A stretch of DNA of 64,000 bases from Pseudomonas sp. AB6 (GTDB lineage Bacteria; Pseudomonadota; Gammaproteobacteria; Pseudomonadales; Pseudomonadaceae): the NCBI RefSeq assembly GCF_034314105.1, contig NZ_JAVIWJ010000001.1:1861501-1925500 (forward strand), given 5' to 3'. Position 1 is the stretch's first letter. Each line of letters opens with the position of its first letter. Positions 17,085 to 26,096 of the stretch are shown one piece after another. The notes under the pieces are model-generated. The model ran no database searches. It was not told where the DNA came from and saw only the letters and a list, made by a program, of their open reading frames with translations. The translations under genes were made by a program, and so were the position numbers.

Positions 17085-19601
17085 ATGCCTCGCTACAACA
17101 ATAATCTCAATGAATGTGATCGCGAACCCATTCATAGGCTTGCTCGGGTCCAAACGTTCGGGTTTCTGATAGCGGTGTCCCATGACTGGCAGATAACGCA
17201 CGCCTCCGTCAATCTCAGCGATTTTCTTCCTTTCACTGCTGAAGCCGTGCTCGGAAGATCCTTGGGCGATATCATTTCATTGTCGACGCTTCACGACCTG
17301 CGTAACGGTTTGCAATTCATGGCGACTTCTGATTCGGTCGAGCGCATCTTCGGCAAGCCATTGCTCACTAATCAGCTGTTTGACTTCGCCATTCACTACA
17401 GCGGATCAAGTATTGTGATTGAAGCGGAGCCCGCAATCGGCCTTCGCACGGATTCAGCGCCCACGCTGCGCGCAATGATCATGCGCCTTCAGCGACCAGG
17501 AGATTTACTGACGCTGTGTAAAGAAGCAGTGCGCCAGATAAGGGCGTTAACCGGTTACGACCGAGTGATGGTGTACCGCTTCGATCAGGACGGGACCGGA
17601 GAAGTCATTGCTGAAAAAGCAGCAACCGGCATGGAAAGCTTTCTGGGCCTGCGCTATCCCGCGAGCGATATCCCGCAACAAGCCCGCGCGCTCTACGTGC
17701 GCAACAGCCTGCGCATCATCGCGAACGTCAGTGATTCAGGCGCGATGATTCTACAAGACCGCGATAACTCGCCGCTTGATCTGTCACTCAGCTTATTGCG
17801 GTCAGTCTCGCCGGTTCACTTAGAGTATTTAGGAAATATGGGCGTGGCGGCCTCGTTATCCATTTCAATCATTCACCAAGGACAGTTGTGGGGCCTCATC
17901 GCCTGTCATCACGGGGTATCAGGCCCGCTACCATTGGAGATTCGGACGACGGCCGAGTTGTTCGGGCAAATGTTTTCCCTGATGCTTGAAAGCCGCGAGC
18001 GTGATACCGAACTTAAACAATCGTTATATAAGCGCGCGTTGCACGACCAGTTGATTGCGAAACTGGGCACCGTTACCCCAATCTTCAAAAGCCTTAGCAA
18101 TGCCGTCGATAATTTCGCAGGCCTGATCGATTGCGATGGCGTTGGGTTGTGTATCCACGGCAGGGTTCGCGTCAGCGGCAATATGCCTGACGAACAGGCC
18201 TTTTATGCCATGACAAGTTTCCTTAACCAGGTGGGGGCGGCTAATGGATTTTCTACTCACGCGCTGCCAAGCGTCTACCCCGAGGGCAAAAACCTCGTGG
18301 ACAGCGCCGCAGGCATACTGGCGATTCCGCTATCGCTAACTCCAGGCGATTACCTGGTTTTCTTCCGCCGTCAGTGGCGCCATTCGGTGAATTGGGGGGG
18401 TAACCCAGATAAAAATGCCGTGGCTTTAGTTAATGGTGAACGGCTCACGCCTCGTAAAAGTTTTGCGGTGTGGAGCGAACAGGTCGACGGACAGAGCCGC
18501 CCGTGGACGGATAGCGATCATGCAGTCGCTCAGCATCTGCGCGCAGCGCTTTTGGAAGTGATTCTCAGGGTCAAAGATCCCAGTAGCATTGAGCGCCAAC
18601 AAGCCAATGAAAAGCAGGAATTGCTGGTGGATGAACTTAACCATAGGGTGCGCAATATCCTGACCCTGATCCGCGCCGTTGTTGGACAAAGTCGAGATAC
18701 CGAAACAACTCTTGAACACTTTATTCAGTCGGTTAGCGGCCGGATCCAGGCACTGTCATTGGCCCACGATCAAATTACCGCCGACCAGTGGAGTGCGGCA
18801 CCTCTGCGCGCCCTTATAGACGCCGAGGGGAAGGCTTACCTTTCCCAAGGTCATGAGCGACTCAAGATTGATGGTCCCGATGTGCTGCTCGATCCCCAAG
18901 CCTTTTCAACCGTAGCGCTGGTGGTTCATGAGCTGATGACAAACTCGACAAAGCACGGCGCATTATCAACCGCGCAAGGTGGAATCCACATTGACTGGAG
19001 TCTTGATCTGGCCGGACGCTTGACGTTGTCGTGGAAAGAGCATGGCGGACCGGCAGTTTCACCACCTAGCCGTCGCGGCTTCGGCAGTACCATCGTCGAG
19101 CGCTCGATACCTTTTGACCTGAAGGGCACTGCCGAGGTGATTTATGCACGGCATGGTCTTGAGGCGAGTTTTGTCATTCCATCAGCTTTTGTGAAACTGG
19201 CCAGCAGCCGACCACTGGTAAAAGCGCCTTCACAAGCAGCCTGGCCGTCCACCTATCAAGGGCGGGTATTGGTTCTAGAAGACAATATTATCATTGCACT
19301 TGAGGCCGAAGATATTTTGCTCAAGCTAGGCGCGCAGGAAGTCGATATTACGTCCCGGGTGGCTGACGCGCTGCGCATTATTGACCAGACGCCACCTAAC
19401 TTTGCGTTGCTCGATTTTAATCTGGGGAGCGAAACCAGCTTGCCGGTCGCGCTGATCCTCAAACAAAAAAACATACCGTTTGCGTTCGCCACTGGTTATG
19501 GAAATGAGCTTCGTGTACCGGCCGAACTTGCCGACGTCGCTATCATCAAAAAACCATACAGCGTCGAGTCGTTTTTGGTCGCAAAACCCGCTGAGGAGTA
19601 A
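17085..19601 (+). CDS. bphP: Bacteriophytochrome HWE histidine kinase with fused receiver domain
   Basis: Red/far-red photosensor of 838 residues. PAS (about 1-115) begins with Cys11 in ECDREPIHRLARVQTFG, the usual biliverdin-attachment Cys, but the following QPHG-type motif is QTFG. GAF (130-300) has PASDIPQQAR (Asp near 195) and VSPVHLEYLGNMGV. PHY (310-500) keeps the tongue motif PRKSF. The kinase is HWE class: His near 520 in ELNHRVRN, N-box HELMTNSTKHG and WKEHGGPAV. A C-terminal receiver (about 725-835) has VLEDN and Asp near 777 in LLDFNLG and Lys in IIKKPYS. No heme oxygenase (BphO) gene lies in the window, so biliverdin must come from elsewhere. Confidence 0.93.
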   Translation: MPRYNNNLNECDREPIHRLARVQTFGFLIAVSHDWQITHASVNLSDFLPFTAEAVLGRSLGDIISLSTLHDLRNGLQFMATSDSVERIFGKPLLTNQLFDFAIHYSGSSIVIEAEPAIGLRTDSAPTLRAMIMRLQRPGDLLTLCKEAVRQIRALTGYDRVMVYRFDQDGTGEVIAEKAATGMESFLGLRYPASDIPQQARALYVRNSLRIIANVSDSGAMILQDRDNSPLDLSLSLLRSVSPVHLEYLGNMGVAASLSISIIHQGQLWGLIACHHGVSGPLPLEIRTTAELFGQMFSLMLESRERDTELKQSLYKRALHDQLIAKLGTVTPIFKSLSNAVDNFAGLIDCDGVGLCIHGRVRVSGNMPDEQAFYAMTSFLNQVGAANGFSTHALPSVYPEGKNLVDSAAGILAIPLSLTPGDYLVFFRRQWRHSVNWGGNPDKNAVALVNGERLTPRKSFAVWSEQVDGQSRPWTDSDHAVAQHLRAALLEVILRVKDPSSIERQQANEKQELLVDELNHRVRNILTLIRAVVGQSRDTETTLEHFIQSVSGRIQALSLAHDQITADQWSAAPLRALIDAEGKAYLSQGHERLKIDGPDVLLDPQAFSTVALVVHELMTNSTKHGALSTAQGGIHIDWSLDLAGRLTLSWKEHGGPAVSPPSRRGFGSTIVERSIPFDLKGTAEVIYARHGLEASFVIPSAFVKLASSRPLVKAPSQAAWPSTYQGRVLVLEDNIIIALEAEDILLKLGAQEVDITSRVADALRIIDQTPPNFALLDFNLGSETSLPVALILKQKNIPFAFATGYGNELRVPAELADVAIIKKPYSVESFLVAKPAEE

Positions 19602-19714
19602 CCCTGTAATCATCAAGCCCAGGCCGGTGATCGCCGCCCTCAGCGTGAAAAATTCGATTAAGTTACTCCCGGCATACAACGTTTCAAGACAGAACAGCTG
19701 CCGTCAGAGTTCGC

Positions 19715-20239
19715 TTAGTTGCGGACTTTGACGGCATTAATCCACGTGGGGTCAAATCGAGTCTGATCGGTGTTGATCGCCAGCGCGTTCATCCGCAGTT
19801 GGTGTTCATCAATCTCTTGGATCATCTGCAGATGAGCACTGGAATTGGCATCCAACTGATGCATTTCACTAATGCCCAAATGGTAAAACCGCAGCAACTT
19901 CATCGCTGCGGGATCATTAACCGCTACGCCAGCGGTCACGTGATGCATCACGTTAGTGACTTTCATCAAGGTGCGTTTAAGCTGCCAACCGTAGACCGCT
20001 GGTGCCATCCAGGCTTGCGACCAAAATTTATATCGCACCAAGGCGATGGTCAATAACAGGCCCGTGAAAACGCCCGCCACATTCAAACGAAAATTATCGC
20101 CACCCGTTTCGCCAAATAGGTTCACGGCGACGCTGGACAACACAACGGCCAACACCGCAAACGTCAGAGCAATCACTAACGTGCTGCGCCGGGTTTGTCG
20201 GCGATAGGTTTCAGGATTCAGGTGTTTTATCTCGAACAT
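19715..20239 (-). CDS. DUF3087-like inner-membrane protein
   Basis: A 174-residue protein with two membrane segments near the N terminus (about 22-42 and 58-76) and a long cytoplasmic helical region. The sequence pattern (ETYRRQTRRSTLVIALTF, WMAPAVYGWQLKRTLMKVTNVMH, RFYHLGISEMHQLDANSS) fits the pseudomonad DUF3087 family as I remember it; its function is unknown. The ATG at 20239 is preferred to an upstream TTG in frame. It is convergent with the phytochrome gene and divergent from ppnN. Confidence 0.8.
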   Translation of the reverse strand: MFEIKHLNPETYRRQTRRSTLVIALTFAVLAVVLSSVAVNLFGETGGDNFRLNVAGVFTGLLLTIALVRYKFWSQAWMAPAVYGWQLKRTLMKVTNVMHHVTAGVAVNDPAAMKLLRFYHLGISEMHQLDANSSAHLQMIQEIDEHQLRMNALAINTDQTRFDPTWINAVKVRN

Positions 20240-20482
20240 GACGTCTGCCGAACTCCAAGGGTAAGGTGAATACAAAATGACAGGGCATTATCGCCTGTAC
20301 AAAGGGTCACACACACAGTTAATCAATTTCCGGCGCATGCCGTTTGATCCAGTGCCGGAGTAAGATGCGATACCCGCTCGTTTTCACCGCTCAAGGGGCC
20401 AAAGACCTTTAGCTGCGGCGCTCACTTATTTGATGTAACTGATCCCTTTCTGGCTTGGTTGCATCGTTTTCAGGAATTCAGA

Positions 20483-21856
20483 ATGGTTTCAAGACACGTA
20501 ATTAACGCCTCGGTCAGCCCAAAGGGCAGTCTGGAGACATTGTCCCAGCGTGAAGTTCAGCAACTGAGCGAAGCCGGGTCAGGAAGCATTTATAAGTTAT
20601 TTCGCCAATGCGCCTTGGCTATTCTCAACACAGGCGCCCATGTCGATAACGCCAAGACAATTCTCGAGGCGTATGAAAGTTTCGAAGTTCGCATCCACCA
20701 GCAAGACCGTGGAGTGCGCCTGGAATTGCTCAATGCACCGGCCGACGCCTTTGTCGACGGAGAGATGATCGCCAGCACTCGCGAAATGTTGTTCTGCGCC
20801 TTGCGCGACATTGTCTACACCGAAAACGAGTTGGACAGCCCGCGCATCGATCTCGAAAGCTCCCAAGGTATTACCGACTATGTTTTTCACCTATTGCGCA
20901 ATGCACGCACCCTGCGCCCGGCGGTAGAACCAAAGATCGTCGTGTGCTGGGGTGGTCATTCGATCAACACCGAAGAGTACAAATACACTAAGAAAGTCGG
21001 CCATGAATTGGGCCTGCGCAGCCTGGACATCTGCACAGGTTGCGGCCCTGGCGTTATGAAGGGTCCGATGAAGGGTGCGACCATTGCCCACGCCAAACAG
21101 CGCATCAGCGGCGGTCGCTATTTGGGCCTGACCGAGCCCGGCATCATTGCTGCCGAAGCGCCTAATCCAATTGTCAACGAGCTGGTAATTTTACCGGACA
21201 TCGAGAAACGTCTGGAGGCCTTCGTAAGGGTTGGTCACGGGATCATCATCTTTCCGGGTGGCGCAGGCACCGCTGAAGAGTTCCTTTACCTGCTCGGCAT
21301 TTTGATGCACCCAGACAACCAGAACTTGCCGTTTCCGGTGATTCTGACGGGCCCTAAACATGCGGCGCCGTACCTGCAACAGCTGCATAATTTCGTCGGC
21401 GCCACCTTGGGCGAAGCCGCACAAAGCCGCTACAAAATTATCATCGACGACCCCGTTCAGGTGGCGCGAGAGATGAGTCTGGGGCTCAAGGAAGTGAAAC
21501 AGTTCCGCCGCGAGCGCAACGATGCGTTTCACTTCAACTGGCTGCTTAGAATCGACGAAGGCTTTCAACGCCCATTTGATCCGACCCACGCCAATATGGC
21601 CAGCTTGCAACTGAGCCGTGACCTGCCGCCTCACGAGCTGGCGGCAAACCTGCGTCGGGCCTTCTCTGGAATTGTGGCTGGCAATGTCAAAGATAAAGGC
21701 ATCCGCCTGATCGAAGAACATGGCCCGTATGAAATTCATGGAGACGCTGCTGTGATGGAACCGTTGGACCATCTGCTGCAAGCCTTTGTCGCTCAACATC
21801 GGATGAAACTTCCCGGCGGCGCGGCGTATGTGCCGTGTTATCGGGTGGTGACTTAA
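20483..21856 (+). CDS. ppnN: Nucleotide 5'-monophosphate nucleosidase (PpnN/YgdH)
   Basis: LOG-family nucleosidase of 457 residues, close to the 454 of E. coli PpnN. It splits purine and pyrimidine monophosphates into base and ribose 5-phosphate and is a known (p)ppGpp target in E. coli. The N-terminal domain (about 1-140) is of the YgdH type; the central Rossmann-like LOG domain has GGHSINTEEY, CTGCGPGVMKGPMKGA, the PGGAGTAEEF phosphate/active-site motif and the C-terminal PYEIHGDAAVMEPLD. Its C terminus MKLPGGAAYVPCYRVV is intact. CAGGAATTC precedes the ATG at 20483. It is monocistronic. Confidence 0.94.
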   Translation: MVSRHVINASVSPKGSLETLSQREVQQLSEAGSGSIYKLFRQCALAILNTGAHVDNAKTILEAYESFEVRIHQQDRGVRLELLNAPADAFVDGEMIASTREMLFCALRDIVYTENELDSPRIDLESSQGITDYVFHLLRNARTLRPAVEPKIVVCWGGHSINTEEYKYTKKVGHELGLRSLDICTGCGPGVMKGPMKGATIAHAKQRISGGRYLGLTEPGIIAAEAPNPIVNELVILPDIEKRLEAFVRVGHGIIIFPGGAGTAEEFLYLLGILMHPDNQNLPFPVILTGPKHAAPYLQQLHNFVGATLGEAAQSRYKIIIDDPVQVAREMSLGLKEVKQFRRERNDAFHFNWLLRIDEGFQRPFDPTHANMASLQLSRDLPPHELAANLRRAFSGIVAGNVKDKGIRLIEEHGPYEIHGDAAVMEPLDHLLQAFVAQHRMKLPGGAAYVPCYRVVT

Positions 21857-21858
21857 AA

Positions 21859-21999
21859 AAAGATCCACTGTCAGGCCTAGCGGCCTTAGTGCATGGCACC
21901 GAGGCCGCCTCATTCGCCGAGGTCGCCTCCAACTTACGGGCGCCCAGCAAAGAGCAAGAAGCCATCTGGCGGCAGTTACTGGGTAGATTGCGTCACTAA
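21859..21999 (+). pseudogene. Possible small ORF or gene remnant after ppnN
   Basis: Directly after the ppnN stop, in another frame, an open frame runs to a TAA at 21997-21999. It encodes a plausible helical C terminus with segments LSGLAALVHGTEAASF, AEVASNLRAPSKEQEA and IWRQLLGRLRH. Codon choice looks like a real gene, but there is no ATG; a GTG at 21835 inside ppnN is the only nearby upstream start. It overlaps the convergent sensor kinase by 24 bases. It may be the tail of a lost gene or a very small protein. I do not recognise the family. Confidence 0.3.
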
Positions 22000-23388
22000 G
22001 AGACTGACACATGTCCCATTATCGGGAACGCTTTGGACCCTAAGCAGAACACCTAATTGTTCGGCTATCCGCTTAGTATGGGCGAAGCCAAGGCCGAACG
22101 AGTCGGTGTTGGAGCGGGAGTCGTCTGCTCGGTAGAAGACCTGCCCTAACCGCTCCAATTGTTCGCTAGACATTCCAATGCCATTGTCAGTCACGCAAAT
22201 TTTCACCTCGCTCTGAGAGTAAGCGTGAATCGAAAGCACTACGGTTGCACCATCGGGTGAATACTTGATTGCATTGTCTAGAAGATTGCCCAGCATCACT
22301 TCCCAGAGTTCGGCCGTTCCTGGTACATCCACAGGCTTATAGACACTGATGTCTGCCTGAATTGTGATACTGCGAGAGGCTGCATGGCGTTGCCAGCGTT
22401 CGACTACCGGATCGGTCACCGTTATTAAATCTATTAAACCGGTGTATTCCACATTGGCGTCCAAACGAGCTAAGTCCAGCAGCGCGATAGACAAACGCTT
22501 GAGCGTTTGCATTTCCGCCAGTACATCCTCACAAGTGGCGATGTATTCTTCCAGAGGGCGCCGACGTGCGAGTATGACTTGTAAGGCAGAAGTAACCGCT
22601 GCAATAGGTGTTTTAAGCTCGTGAGAGGCGTTGGCAATAAATAATCGCTGGTTCTGAAGCGCATTGCGCACCTCCGCTTCCATTTGCCTGTAGCTGTCGA
22701 ATAACAGCATTTCTTCTTTACTGTGCGGCTCCGGTGGCGGAACCCCTTGGAAATGTGGAGGCTTGAGCAATCGCAGTTGATGAGCGAATAGCCGCAAATT
22801 CCTGGTACTCGCCGATACGACGATGAAGCCTCCTAATGAAGTGAGCAACAGAAGCGCTATCCCGACTAATGCCAAGACTCTTTGGAGGCCCGCGACAGAA
22901 TTGAGCACGGGTTGCGCGTTGATCGCTACGCGCACATCCACGAGCACTTTGCGCCCGTCTAGCTCGCGGATGATATGGCCAATTTGCAACAACCACTCTC
23001 GTTGATCCAATCGAATGAGCCGGGTCTCATCTGAACCCAGCTGAGCAGTGGACAATCGATGTTGCAGTGCTCGGCGATGTTCCGGCTGCGGGCCTTCGGA
23101 ATCAAAAAGCAGCTGGCCATCCTCGTCGTAGACTGCGAAATAGAGTTCGGGATCATGATCCAACTCGGCGGCGAACTCGCCATGTCGTCGATACACCAGA
23201 CGACCATTCTCTACCATGATCAACGATTCAATAAAATCCGACTGAGTGTCCAGTCGCTCGGCTAACTCGTTCAGGCGAGCCTGCTCAATCCAATTTGAGA
23301 GCCAAAGCAGACTTCCTCCCAGCAGCAGAGCTTGCATCAGGATTAAGAACAGGGCGATTTTGACGTTTAGCGGCCATTTAGACCACAT
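21976..23388 (-). CDS. Two-component sensor histidine kinase, divergent from arnT
   Basis: Inner-membrane kinase of about 470 residues. One membrane segment near 10-35, a periplasmic sensor domain (about 36-160) and a second membrane segment (about 170-195) precede the HisKA domain with FIANASHELKTPIAAV and the HATPase with LGNLLDNAIKYSP, CVTDNGIGM and FGLGFAHTKRIAEQLG. The sensor domain is acidic (EFAAELDHDPELYF), reminiscent of cation or peptide sensors of the PmrB/PhoQ/QseC type. The ATG at 23388 overlaps the end of the response regulator gene by 11 bases, so the pair is translationally coupled. The signal is inferred. Confidence 0.9.
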   Translation of the reverse strand: MWSKWPLNVKIALFLILMQALLLGGSLLWLSNWIEQARLNELAERLDTQSDFIESLIMVENGRLVYRRHGEFAAELDHDPELYFAVYDEDGQLLFDSEGPQPEHRRALQHRLSTAQLGSDETRLIRLDQREWLLQIGHIIRELDGRKVLVDVRVAINAQPVLNSVAGLQRVLALVGIALLLLTSLGGFIVVSASTRNLRLFAHQLRLLKPPHFQGVPPPEPHSKEEMLLFDSYRQMEAEVRNALQNQRLFIANASHELKTPIAAVTSALQVILARRRPLEEYIATCEDVLAEMQTLKRLSIALLDLARLDANVEYTGLIDLITVTDPVVERWQRHAASRSITIQADISVYKPVDVPGTAELWEVMLGNLLDNAIKYSPDGATVVLSIHAYSQSEVKICVTDNGIGMSSEQLERLGQVFYRADDSRSNTDSFGLGFAHTKRIAEQLGVLLRVQSVPDNGTCVSLLVTQSTQ

Positions 23389-24043
23389 GGAGAATGAACC
23401 CTTTGCCACGCACGGTCTCGATCTCTACACCGGAACCAGAAAGCTTGCGTCGCAGGCGTACGAGCAGCACGTCGAGACTGTTGCTATCGGGCTCCATGTC
23501 AAATGGATAAAGCAGGCCCAGCAGAGCCGTTCGCATCAACAGCTGCTCTGGCTTGGCGGCAAGTGCTGCCAACAGGTCGTATTCCTTGCCGGTCAGCTCC
23601 AACACCTGCCCGTTTCGAGTAACCCTTGCGCTAGATAACTCAAGGCTCAGTTCGCCGAGCCTCAGGATGGATGACCCACGACCGGCAGCGCGGCGATAAA
23701 GAGCGTTCACTCGGGCGATCAGCTCCGGCATGTCGAACGGCTTCACTAGGTAGTCGTCGGCACCGCGCTCTAAACCTTCTACGCGGTCGGCAAGCTCACC
23801 GCGCGCGGTCAGCATCAGCACCGGCAACTCGCTGCCGGCGGCGCGCAATTGGCGCACCAGATCCAAGCCGGAGAGCTTGGGCAGCATCCAGTCGAACAGC
23901 GCCAAATCGTATTCGCTCGACTGCAACAGGTACTGCGCTTCTTCGCCGTCGGTGGCCAAATCAACGATCCAGCCACCCTCCTCCAGACCACGCTTCACGC
24001 TCTTTCCCAGCAGAGCATTGTCTTCGACCAGCAGCGCCTTCAT
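23378..24043 (-). CDS. OmpR/PhoB-type response regulator
   Basis: A 221-residue regulator. The receiver domain has the acidic pair in LLVEDN, phospho-acceptor Asp in DLALFDWMLPKLSG, Thr in LMLTARGE and Lys in DDYLVKPFDM. The winged-helix output domain has LELTGKEYDLLAALAAKPEQLLMR and LDVLLVRLRRKL. Start MKALLVED at 24043 is preceded by GAGG; an upstream extension to 24076 is unlikely. It is divergent from arnT with a gap of 170 bases, so arnT is a natural target. It is of the PmrA/QseB class by general form, but I see no PmrA-type repeat in this gap. Confidence 0.92.
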   Translation of the reverse strand: MKALLVEDNALLGKSVKRGLEEGGWIVDLATDGEEAQYLLQSSEYDLALFDWMLPKLSGLDLVRQLRAAGSELPVLMLTARGELADRVEGLERGADDYLVKPFDMPELIARVNALYRRAAGRGSSILRLGELSLELSSARVTRNGQVLELTGKEYDLLAALAAKPEQLLMRTALLGLLYPFDMEPDSNSLDVLLVRLRRKLSGSGVEIETVRGKGFILHVV

Positions 24044-24213
24044 GCCTACCTCGCAAGCGAAAATTCCACAACACAATAGCGCAAGGCGAGGTTACGACAA
24101 AGCTCACAGATGACCTTAAACAACTCGTTCATGCGCCATTCATTCGCACATCACTATCATTGGGCCATCTTAACCCCGGCCCTCCCGATGCCGCTCTTGA
24201 GGAAATCATCTGC

Positions 24214-25908
24214 ATGTCTTCGACCATCTCGACAAACCGTCCAATAGCGTCGGCAAAGCCGACCGAGGGGCTGCATGCGCTGGCCTATCCGGCGCTCTTT
24301 ATAGCCTTCGCGCTGTTCTTCATTTTCCCGCTGGGCCTCCATGGGCTTTGGGTACCCGATGAAACCCGTTATGCACAGGCGGCTCAGGAGTTGCTGCACA
24401 GTGGCAACTGGGTAGTGCCACACTTCTTGGGTCTGCGCTATTTCGAGAAACCAATCGGCGGCTACTGGTTAATCGCAATCGGCCAAGCGGTGTTTGGCGA
24501 CAACCTGTTCGGCGCGCGAATAGCCTCGGCGCTGACCACCGGTGCGACAGTTCTACTGGTGTATTTATTGGCCCAGCGGATATGGAATGATCCACGCAAA
24601 ACCTGGACCGCCTGTCTGCTGTATATGACATTTGGCCTTGCCGCCGGACAGGCCGGTTACTCCAACATCGACCCGCAATTGGCGCTGTGGACCACTCTCA
24701 GCGTGGCTTCGGCTTGGTTCGGGCTAGAAGGCCGCAATGCGAGAGAGCGCGGCTTTGGCTGGGTGATGCTGGGTGTTGGATGCGCATTGGGCTTTATGAC
24801 TAAGGGCTTCCTAGCTTGGTTATTGCCGATGATCGTAGTCTTACCGTACGCGGTGCTCAAAGGTCGCTGGCGGGTATTGCTCAAGGGGGGGACGTTGGCG
24901 GTTCTGATTGCCATCCTACTCAGCCTGCCGTGGATTCTGGCGGTCAACCATCGCGAGTCGGATTTCTGGAATTTCTTCTTCTGGAACGAGAATATCCGCC
25001 GCTTCTCCGGTAACGATGCTCAGCACGCGGCACCCTTCTGGTTCTTCCTGCCTATCCTGTTCGCCGGCACCCTGCCATGGCCTTTGTTGGTAATCCCCAG
25101 CCTGAAGCGAGCCTGGGCCGAGCGGAGCGACAGAAATATCGTGTTTTTAGCGTTGTGGTTTGCCATGCCGTTCCTGTTTTTCAGTCTGAGCAAGGGCAAG
25201 CTGCCGACCTATATTCTTCCATGCTTCACGCCGTTCGCACTGCTGATGGCCAATACGCTAGTGGACAAACTGCGACAGGGCGACCTGCGAGCCTTGCGCG
25301 CCAACGGCTTGTTCAACGTGGCCCTCGGCAGTCTGTCGCTGCTTAGCTTGATCGGTCTGGAACTGGTGAATCCGGTATTTGAAGGTCATACCCTGCGCTT
25401 GGTTGGCGCGGCAGTCGTCTGCCTGGTCTGGGCATTGTGTGGTTTTCTACAATGGAAGCGAGCCGCTAAGCATTGGTACGCGCCAGCGCTGGCCATCTGG
25501 GTATTGATCGCTATCCTGCCAAACTCGATGCCACAAGTAATCGTCGACAACAAAATGCCAGACCAATTCATTGCTCAACACCTGGAACAACTGCAAGGCA
25601 CCAAGTCCCTGCTTAGTAATAGCCTGGGAACTGCATCGGCCTTGGCCTGGCGCCTGAACCGGACTGATGTGACTCTGCTTGATGTCGAGGGTGAGCTACG
25701 TTACGGGCTTGGATACGCTGATGCACAAGACCGCCGCGTCTTATCCAAAGACGTAGCTGAATGGCTGAAAAAGCAGATGAAGCTGGGCTCTGTCGGGATA
25801 GTGCTGAAAGAGTCCGATAAAGCTGATAAAGAGCAGCTCCCGTCATGGCTTCCCGATGGTGCGAAGCTCTTCCGAGAGAATAATCTGCTCATCGTAATCA
25901 CTCCCTAG
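24214..25908 (+). CDS. arnT: ArnT-like lipid A aminoarabinose transferase
   Basis: Membrane glycosyltransferase of 564 residues of the ArnT/PMT (GT83) class. The catalytic periplasmic loop LWVPDETRYAQAAQELL carries the Asp-Glu pair; EKPIGGYWLIAIGQ, AGQAGYSNIDPQLALW and SKGKLPTYILP are ArnT hallmarks, and about twelve membrane helices are predicted. It transfers 4-amino-4-deoxy-L-arabinose from undecaprenyl phosphate to lipid A, giving polymyxin resistance. The frame is open upstream to 23671 through the antisense of the regulator, but ATG 24214 with GAGGAAATC is the credible start. The arnBCADEF genes are absent from this window. Confidence 0.9.
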   Translation: MSSTISTNRPIASAKPTEGLHALAYPALFIAFALFFIFPLGLHGLWVPDETRYAQAAQELLHSGNWVVPHFLGLRYFEKPIGGYWLIAIGQAVFGDNLFGARIASALTTGATVLLVYLLAQRIWNDPRKTWTACLLYMTFGLAAGQAGYSNIDPQLALWTTLSVASAWFGLEGRNARERGFGWVMLGVGCALGFMTKGFLAWLLPMIVVLPYAVLKGRWRVLLKGGTLAVLIAILLSLPWILAVNHRESDFWNFFFWNENIRRFSGNDAQHAAPFWFFLPILFAGTLPWPLLVIPSLKRAWAERSDRNIVFLALWFAMPFLFFSLSKGKLPTYILPCFTPFALLMANTLVDKLRQGDLRALRANGLFNVALGSLSLLSLIGLELVNPVFEGHTLRLVGAAVVCLVWALCGFLQWKRAAKHWYAPALAIWVLIAILPNSMPQVIVDNKMPDQFIAQHLEQLQGTKSLLSNSLGTASALAWRLNRTDVTLLDVEGELRYGLGYADAQDRRVLSKDVAEWLKKQMKLGSVGIVLKESDKADKEQLPSWLPDGAKLFRENNLLIVITP

Positions 25909-25981
25909 AGCCATCCGAGGTTTATTCGAACTCTACCGAGTCTCACGCATATCGAACCTACTGAGTTCGAGCAACTGAAGG

Positions 25982-26018
25982 GGGCGGGAGCTGGCTAGTT
26001 TGTAGCCTGCTCCCGCCC
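25982..26018. terminator. Long hairpin after arnT, REP-like
   Basis: GGGCGGGAGC (25982-25991) pairs with GCTCCCGCCC (26009-26018), and inside it GGCTA pairs with TAGCC across a T-T mismatch, giving about 15 bp of stem. It resembles the GC-rich extragenic palindromes of Pseudomonas and can end transcripts from both sides. Confidence 0.5.
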
Positions 26019-26052
26019 GAATTCGTGATGCGTAGGCGGTATTGCGACAGTT

Positions 26053-26088
26053 AGAGATTAAGGCTACTTCAAGTACGCCTTAATCTCT
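26053..26088. terminator. Hairpin between arnT and the dehalogenase
   Basis: AGAGATTAAGGC (26053-26064) and GCCTTAATCTCT (26077-26088) form a perfect 12-bp stem with a 12-base loop, 9 bases beyond the dehalogenase stop. No clear T-run; probably a bidirectional terminator between convergent genes. Confidence 0.45.
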
Positions 26089-26096
26089 CAAGGACG

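Noticed and set aside
21191..22012. 273-codon frame antisense to ppnN
   Set aside because: PpnN is complete and conserved on the plus strand; the antisense translation has no domain.
23671..24213. N-terminal extension of ArnT through the response regulator antisense
   Set aside because: Low-complexity Arg-rich translation; ArnT homology and a ribosome site begin at 24214.
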